Below are positions 59,757 to 64,000 of a stretch of DNA of 64,000 bases, one piece after another. Positions within the stretch are counted from its first letter, which is position 1; every line of letters begins with the position of its first letter. Source of the stretch: Phycisphaerae bacterium (GTDB lineage Bacteria; Planctomycetota; Phycisphaerae; Phycisphaerales; SM1A02); NCBI GenBank assembly GCA_016795065.1, contig JAEUIU010000085.1:1-64000 (forward strand). The letters are read 5' to 3'. Position numbers and translations under genes: made by a program. Under the pieces are notes generated by a model. That model worked only from the letters and a program-made list of their open reading frames with translations. It ran no database searches and had not been told where the DNA came from.

Positions 59757-61876
59757 CGCTTCGACTCGGACAACTGTAAGAGGTCACCCGGGAGAACCGG
59801 GGCCCATTGCCCGTTGGAGCCGGACCATTGCAGCTTCAGTCCCTCTTGCCCGGTTCGCTCGAACATGAAGACCTCAATAAGGTGCAGTCCTCGCGTGAGG
59901 GGCGCATAGCCCTCCAACTCGCGATAGGAGTGAAGGCCGTCATTGTCGACGACGATCTTGCGGTCGATCAGCAACGTGCTGCCATCGTCGGAACCGAGAC
60001 GGAAGCTCCAGAGGCCTTCATAGGGCACCCGAAGCAACCCCCGAAACCCGATCCCGAAATTGTCCTTCGGTGACTTCGGTGTCTCGAACGCAATCTTCCT
60101 GTCGATGGGCCACTCCGCGGTATCGGGTAGCTTTGCTCGAAGCTCGGCAACGCTGTTGAACTCTCCTTCGACGATCGCTCGCCGCGGCATCGTGTTCTCG
60201 GCTTGGCGCTCGAGGAAGTTGGACCAGGGAGTCAGCCGCTCGTAGGTTCGTACAGTCGTTTCGCCGACAGGTTCGTCCCCGAGGAACGCCCGAGCATTCA
60301 CCGTCGTCGTGTTCCGCAGGGCAACAGCAGTGAGCTCCTTCGAGTCCTTGGTGGGCTCGCTGCCATCCGTCGTGAAACGCACCACGATGCCTTGCGGCAT
60401 CGGCTCGGCCCCAAGTTGGACGGCGTTGACGAAAACCTCGCGGGCCGGCTTCAGCCTGACCGGGCCGATGATGTTCGGGCTGCCTTCAATCTCGAGTGCC
60501 ACCACCGTCGCGATCGCATCCGGCGCGCTCGCCGGCAGGGTGACCACCACGTTGCCGCCATGCGACTCGAACGCCGCGGCCTCACTTGCGCCCAGCACCT
60601 GCGCACTCTTCACCGTGTTGAGGAGCCCGGGCACCACGAGCTTCCCGTCCTTCGGCCATTCCCAAACGTGCAGGAAGATCTTCGTTCCTCCCGCCACCCG
60701 CTTCGCCGTCGCCCGTCCCCAGGTGAGCGACGCGAATGGCGACGCATCGGTCGCATAGATCGCCTCGCCGTTGGTCTTCATCCACGCCCCGATCGCTGCG
60801 AGCCGTTCGACGGACTGCGGCGGAATCTCGCCCTCCGCGGTCGGCCCGACGTTGAGCAGGAAGTTCCCGCCCTTGCTGGCGATGTCCGAGACCATGCGGA
60901 TGAGTGTCTCGTTCGACTTCCAATTGTGGTCGTTCTTGTGGAAGCCCCACGTGTCGTTCATCGTCATGCATGTCTCCCAGTCCATGCCGGGGGCGCCGGT
61001 GGCCGGGATCTGCTGTTCGGGCGTGCCGAAGTCACCACGGAACTTGGGTTCCTTGCTGAAGCCGACCATGCCGTCGCGGCCAACGTCCACGCGATTGTTG
61101 ATGATGATGTCCTTCTTGAGCGAGCGGACGTAGTCATCAAGCTCGACGCCGAACTCGTGCGTCCAGGTCGACTCCCATTCGCCGTCAAACCAAAGGACGC
61201 CGATGTCGCCGTAGGTGCCGCTCAACAGCTCCTTGAGCTGCCCCTTCATGAACTCGCGATAGCGGCCGAAGTCGGCCTTGACATCCGGTCGCGGATCCCA
61301 CGATCGGCGCGGGAGATAGTCCGGATGGGTCCAGTCCATGATCGAGTGGTAGAAGCAGAGGCGGATGCCCTCGGCCTGACAGGCGTCGGCGAGTTCCTTG
61401 AGGACATCGCGCTTGAAGGGCGTGCTGGCGATATCCCATTCGGTCAGGGCCGAGTCCCACAGCCCGAAGCCCTCGTGATGCTTGCTGGTGATCACGATGT
61501 ATCGCATGCCGGCGTTCTTGGCGATCTCGACCCAGCGCTTCGCATCGAACTTCACGGGGTTGAACTGCTTGATCAGCGGCTGGTAGTCCGCGGTCTTGAT
61601 CTGGGCCGTGTTGATGATCCACTCGCCCGCGCCGGAGACGTTCTTGCCGTTCCACTCGCCGGCCGGGATGGCGTAAAGACCCCAGTGGATGAACATGCCG
61701 AAGCGCGATTCGCGCCACCAGCGCATGCGCTCGTTGCGTTCCTCCTCGGTCTCCGGCAGAAGCGAAATCGGGGCGGGATCGACCACCGCAACAGTCGTCG
61801 CCGGTGCAGCGGGAGTCGGCAGGGTGGTCCATCCGAAGAGGGCGAGCGTCGAGACGTACGAGGCAAGCGTGAGCAT
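59753..61876 (-). CDS. Alpha-L-fucosidase (GH29) with C-terminal sugar-binding domains
   Basis: Secreted GH29 enzyme, 707 residues, with a signal peptide (about 1-25). The barrel contains FGMFIHWGLYAIPAGEW, VITSKHHEGFGLWDS, FYHSIMDWTHPDYLP and YGDIGVLWFDGEWE, whose Asp is the family nucleophile. Then GGNFLLNVGPTAEGEIP, a small beta domain, a chitobiase-type segment (VVRFTTDGSEPTKDS) and a PA14-like C-terminal domain (LWSFRLGSDDGSTLLIDRKI). It would release L-fucose from glycans outside the cell. It overlaps the DMT transporter gene and is divergent from the sugar ABC transporter, which suggests uptake of the released sugar. Compare the nucleophile-less relative at 47946. Confidence 0.92.
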   Translation of the reverse strand: MLTLASYVSTLALFGWTTLPTPAAPATTVAVVDPAPISLLPETEEERNERMRWWRESRFGMFIHWGLYAIPAGEWNGKNVSGAGEWIINTAQIKTADYQPLIKQFNPVKFDAKRWVEIAKNAGMRYIVITSKHHEGFGLWDSALTEWDIASTPFKRDVLKELADACQAEGIRLCFYHSIMDWTHPDYLPRRSWDPRPDVKADFGRYREFMKGQLKELLSGTYGDIGVLWFDGEWESTWTHEFGVELDDYVRSLKKDIIINNRVDVGRDGMVGFSKEPKFRGDFGTPEQQIPATGAPGMDWETCMTMNDTWGFHKNDHNWKSNETLIRMVSDIASKGGNFLLNVGPTAEGEIPPQSVERLAAIGAWMKTNGEAIYATDASPFASLTWGRATAKRVAGGTKIFLHVWEWPKDGKLVVPGLLNTVKSAQVLGASEAAAFESHGGNVVVTLPASAPDAIATVVALEIEGSPNIIGPVRLKPAREVFVNAVQLGAEPMPQGIVVRFTTDGSEPTKDSKELTAVALRNTTTVNARAFLGDEPVGETTVRTYERLTPWSNFLERQAENTMPRRAIVEGEFNSVAELRAKLPDTAEWPIDRKIAFETPKSPKDNFGIGFRGLLRVPYEGLWSFRLGSDDGSTLLIDRKIVVDNDGLHSYRELEGYAPLTRGLHLIEVFMFERTGQEGLKLQWSGSNGQWAPVLPGDLLQLSESKR

Positions 61877-61983
61877 GCGCGCAGGCTATCAAACCGCGGG
61901 TTCCAAAACGGTGCCGGACGGCCGGATCGGGGATGCTTCCCCAGCCTCCTTCCGCTACCTTCTGCGGGACATTGAGGACTCCC

Positions 61984-62997
61984 ATGCTCCGATCCGCTCA
62001 CGCCATCGTCGTCGCGCTCGGCGCGATCCTGACCCTCGCCGCCTGCGACAACGCAAAGCCCGCACCGACCGGAACGGGATCCGCACCGACGCCGGCCACC
62101 CAACAGACTCGCATCGCCGTCATCCCCAAGGGCACCTCGCACGAGTTCTGGAAATCGGTGCAGGCCGGCGCACTCAAGGCCGGCGAGGAACTCGGCGTCG
62201 AAGTGATCTGGAAGGGTCCTGCCCGCGAGGATGACCGCGACGACCAGATCAAGGTGGTCGAGGACTTTGTCACTCAGAAGGTGAACGGCATCGTCATCGC
62301 CCCGCTCGACGACACCGCGCTGGTGCGTCCGCTGGAGGAAGCGAAGGACGCGGGCATCCGGGTGACCATCATCGACAGCGGACTCAACTGGGACGGCTAC
62401 GAGAGTTTCGCCGCGACCGACAACTCCCACGGAGGCGAACTCGCGGGCGAAGAGTTAGGTCGGCTGCTCGGCGGCAAGGGCAAGGTCGTCATGATGCGCT
62501 ACGTCGAAGGCTCGGCGAGCACGCGACAGCGCGAAGAGGGTTTCCTCGGCGTCCTGAAGACGAGGTTTCCCGGCATCGAGGTCCTCTCGAGCGACCAATA
62601 CGGCGGAGCGACGCTTGAGAGCTGCCTCAAGACCGCGGAGAACCTGCTTACTCGCTTTCCCGAGTTCGACGGGGCGTACGCGCCCAATGAACCGAGCGCC
62701 GCCGCGTTCATGAAGGCGATCAACGACGCGAAGCGGAAGGAGAAGGTGAAGCTGGTCGGCTTCGACGCGAGCACCGCATTGGTCGACGGACTGAAGGCTG
62801 GCGCGATTGACGCGCTGGTCGTCCAGAACCCGCTCCGCATGGGCGAGCTCGGCGTGAAGGCGATGGTCGACGCGTTAGGCGGCAAGCCCGTCGAGAAGCG
62901 CATCGACACCGGCTGCACGCTGGTGACGAAGGCGTCGATGGATTCGCCAGAGGCGAAAGAAGTGCTCGCGCCGGACCTGTCGCGGTGGATCAAGTGA
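61984..62997 (+). CDS. Sugar ABC transporter substrate-binding lipoprotein, ribose type
   Basis: Periplasmic sugar-binding protein of the RbsB/XylF-like family (Peripla_BP_4 type), 337 residues from ATG 61984, with a lipoprotein signal (LTLAAC) and GAGG 6 bases upstream. Seen: AVIPKGTSHEFWKSVQAGAL, IVIAPLDDTALVRPLEEAKD, TIIDSGLNWDGYESFAATDN, TRQREEGFLGVLKT, FDGAYAPNEPSAAAFMKAI and GFDASTALVDGLKAGAIDAL, then VEKRIDTGCTLVT and VLAPDLSRWIK at the end. The ATPase gene follows 544 bases later. A second copy of its C-terminus lies at 63250. The ligand cannot be read from sequence; rhamnose, fucose or xylose fit the context. Confidence 0.9.
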   Translation: MLRSAHAIVVALGAILTLAACDNAKPAPTGTGSAPTPATQQTRIAVIPKGTSHEFWKSVQAGALKAGEELGVEVIWKGPAREDDRDDQIKVVEDFVTQKVNGIVIAPLDDTALVRPLEEAKDAGIRVTIIDSGLNWDGYESFAATDNSHGGELAGEELGRLLGGKGKVVMMRYVEGSASTRQREEGFLGVLKTRFPGIEVLSSDQYGGATLESCLKTAENLLTRFPEFDGAYAPNEPSAAAFMKAINDAKRKEKVKLVGFDASTALVDGLKAGAIDALVVQNPLRMGELGVKAMVDALGGKPVEKRIDTGCTLVTKASMDSPEAKEVLAPDLSRWIK

Positions 62998-63013
62998 GTT
63001 TCTCGGGTGGTTC

Positions 63014-63045
63014 TTCACCGCGGAGGTGGGGAGGGCGCGGAGGCC
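63014..63045. repeat. Left end of a TTCACCGCGGAGG-type repeat
   Basis: TTCACCGCGGAGGTGGGGAG continues to GGAGGC, closely like the ends at 28875 and 63353. No matching right end is nearby. It follows the binding-protein stop by 16 bases and is part of the block duplicated at 63337-63386. Confidence 0.55.
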
Positions 63046-63091
63046 TGATGGGGGTGTGGGAGGGTTCTTGCGGGGGCTGGCTGTCGTGCGA

Positions 63092-63247
63092 GCAGGCCCC
63101 CTCCGTCGGCTGCGCCGACACCTCCCCCGCCTGCGGCGGGAGAGGGCGGTGCAACCTCGAACTCGTCCAGCCTTGGCGCGGGACAGCGCCCTGCTCTCTC
63201 CCGCGCCAGCGGGGGAGATGTCGGCGCAGCCGACAGAGGGGGCTTGC
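63092..63247. repeat. 156-bp element with 39-bp inverted ends
   Basis: Arms 63092-63130 and 63209-63247 are inverted copies with three mismatches (GCAGGCCCCCTCCGTCGGCT onward and its complement), spaced by 78 bases that themselves pair partly. It stands right before the remnant of the binding-protein tail. Confidence 0.75.
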
Positions 63248-63249
63248 AG

Positions 63250-63336
63250 GTCGAGAAACGCTTCGACACGGGATGCGCCCGGATGACCGATACGAAGGAC
63301 GTGCTGGCACCGGACCTGTCGCGGTGGATCAAGTGA
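63250..63336 (+). pseudogene. C-terminal remnant of a second sugar-binding protein gene
   Basis: Reads VEKRFDTGCARMTDTKDVLA and then PDLSRWIK-stop, matching the tail of the intact gene (VEKRIDTGC to VLAPDLSRWIK) with a deletion of seven residues and several changes. The next 50 bases also match the sequence after the intact gene. A tandem duplicate of the gene was apparently lost except for its last 28 codons. Confidence 0.85.
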
Positions 63337-63352
63337 GTTTCCGGCGTGGTAC

Positions 63353-63523
63353 TTCACCGCGGAGGCGGGGAGGGCGCGAAGGCGAGATGGAGGAAGGGAA
63401 GGCGGGAGGTGATTTGTGCCGGGAGTTCCGATCTTTCGATCGGCGCGCGAACCGGGCAGGCGTCGCCGTTCCACTTCGACCGCCTCCCTCTGGGCTCCAC
63501 GTACTCCTCGCCTCTGCGGTGAA
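63353..63523. repeat. TTCACCGCGGAGG repeat with weak right end
   Basis: Left end TTCACCGCGGAGGCGGGGAG; right end has CTCCTCGCCTCTGCGGTGAA, so the terminal 20 bases pair with several mismatches. It ends 18 bases before the ATPase start. Confidence 0.55.
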
Positions 63524-63541
63524 TCCGCGAGGATGCCTCGC

Positions 63542-64000
63542 GTGACACTTCTTATGCAAGGCATCCGCAAGCGATTCGGCGGAACGGTCGCCCTCGACGG
63601 CGTCGACTTGTCCGTCGAACCCGCCGAAATCCACGCCCTTCTCGGCGAGAACGGCGCGGGCAAGAGCACACTGATGAAGATCCTCGCCGGCGCGATCGGG
63701 CCCGACGAGGGGACGATGACGTTGGACTCACGACCCTTCGCGCCGCGCGATCCGATTGCTGCCCGCGACGGCGGCGTCTCGATGATCTATCAGGAGCTCA
63801 CCCTCGCTCCGCATCTCACCGTGGGCCAGAATCTCCTCCTCGGCCGCGAGCGTCGGATTCGGGCCGAAGCGGTCCCGGCGGCGATCGAATCGTTAGGACT
63901 CGCCATCCGTCCCGACACGGTCGTCCGCAACCTCGGTCCCGGCGAACGACAGTTGGTCGAGATCGCCCGGGCCCTTCTCGGTGAGGCTCGCGTCGTCGTG
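63542..64000 (+). CDS. Sugar ABC transporter ATPase, 3' end cut by the window
   Basis: First 153 codons of an RbsA/XylG-type ATPase with two nucleotide-binding domains (only part of the first is visible). Seen: IRKRFGGTVALDGVDLSVE, Walker A LLGENGAGKSTLMKILAG, Q-loop ISMIYQEL-like (MIYQELTLAPHLTVGQN), and the signature region LGPGERQLVEIARALL. It starts at GTG 63542 or ATG 63554. It would power uptake through the binding protein at 61984 and a permease beyond the edge. The classic signature LSGG reads LGPGE here, the usual variant of this sugar family. Confidence 0.9.
   Translation, partial: MTLLMQGIRKRFGGTVALDGVDLSVEPAEIHALLGENGAGKSTLMKILAGAIGPDEGTMTLDSRPFAPRDPIAARDGGVSMIYQELTLAPHLTVGQNLLLGRERRIRAEAVPAAIESLGLAIRPDTVVRNLGPGERQLVEIARALLGEARVVV

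Noticed and set aside
60203..61975. 590-codon plus-strand frame over the fucosidase
   Set aside because: Antisense shadow of the GH29 gene with no signal peptide or domain.

Overview
GC-rich bacterial chromosome segment, most likely from the PVC superphylum and probably a planctomycete of the Phycisphaerae/Phycisphaerales type. The grounds are: seven secreted proteins carrying a dockerin-like tag of the 'DLNGDGxVxxxDLAxLLGxWG' style; two large 'membrane-bound dehydrogenase'-type cytochrome c proteins (beta-propeller, HEAT and CxxCH); fucosidase/PA14 proteins; and a flagellar fliD-fliS pair. The assignment rests on family composition only; no rRNA or tRNA gene was seen.

Layout. 1-3 kb: 3' part of a SLOG-SLATT-like predicted conflict effector plus a membrane protein. 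3.5-6.2 kb: a two-component pair, whose kinase has a FixL-like PAS domain, facing a zinc-ribbon membrane protein. 7.5-19.5 kb: an accessory island of secreted proteins (HAF-repeat, parallel beta-helix and lectin-like folds with dockerin tags), a DUF2961/GH172 lipoprotein, a small secretin-like lipoprotein and rhaM. 19.6-21.1 kb: a lipoprotein and a CxxCH protein in one operon. 21.3-24.5 kb: NarX-type kinase, NarL-type regulator and SpoIIE-type phosphatase. 25.3-32.5 kb: L-rhamnose catabolism (lactate dehydrogenase, rhamnulokinase, class II aldolase, converging on an aldolase/lactaldehyde dehydrogenase fusion and rhamnose isomerase). 32.5-36.2 kb: two glycosyltransferases and a nucleotide-sugar dehydrogenase (surface polysaccharide). 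36.4-41.9 kb: fliS, a very large fliD, and parB with two parS sites. 42.3-52.4 kb: a large cytochrome c/PA14 protein, YceI, a membrane protein, a GH29-like protein without the usual nucleophile, and a BlaI repressor coupled to a BlaR1-like protease fused to secretin-like domains, with a pair of operators. 52.6-57.1 kb: xylA, an HD hydrolase and a second cytochrome c dehydrogenase. 57.5-64 kb: a B12-binding-like protein, a DMT transporter, an intact-looking alpha-L-fucosidase, and a sugar ABC transporter (binding protein, then an ATPase cut by the right edge) separated by repeats and the tail of a lost second binding-protein gene.

How it works together. The fucosidase, GH172 protein, beta-helix proteins, sugar ABC transporter, xylA, rhaM and rhamnose operon describe a polysaccharide degrader that uses deoxysugars and pentoses. 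Rhamnose would pass through RhaM, RhaI, RhaB and an aldolase to DHAP and lactaldehyde; the fused dehydrogenase and LldD-type enzyme would carry lactaldehyde to lactate and pyruvate. Gene coupling is tight (many 4-base ATGA/GTGA/TTGA overlaps). The most unusual items are the BlaR1-secretin fusion with its operator pair, the SLOG-SLATT gene, the nucleophile-less GH29 protein, and the duplication scar with palindromic repeats before the right edge.
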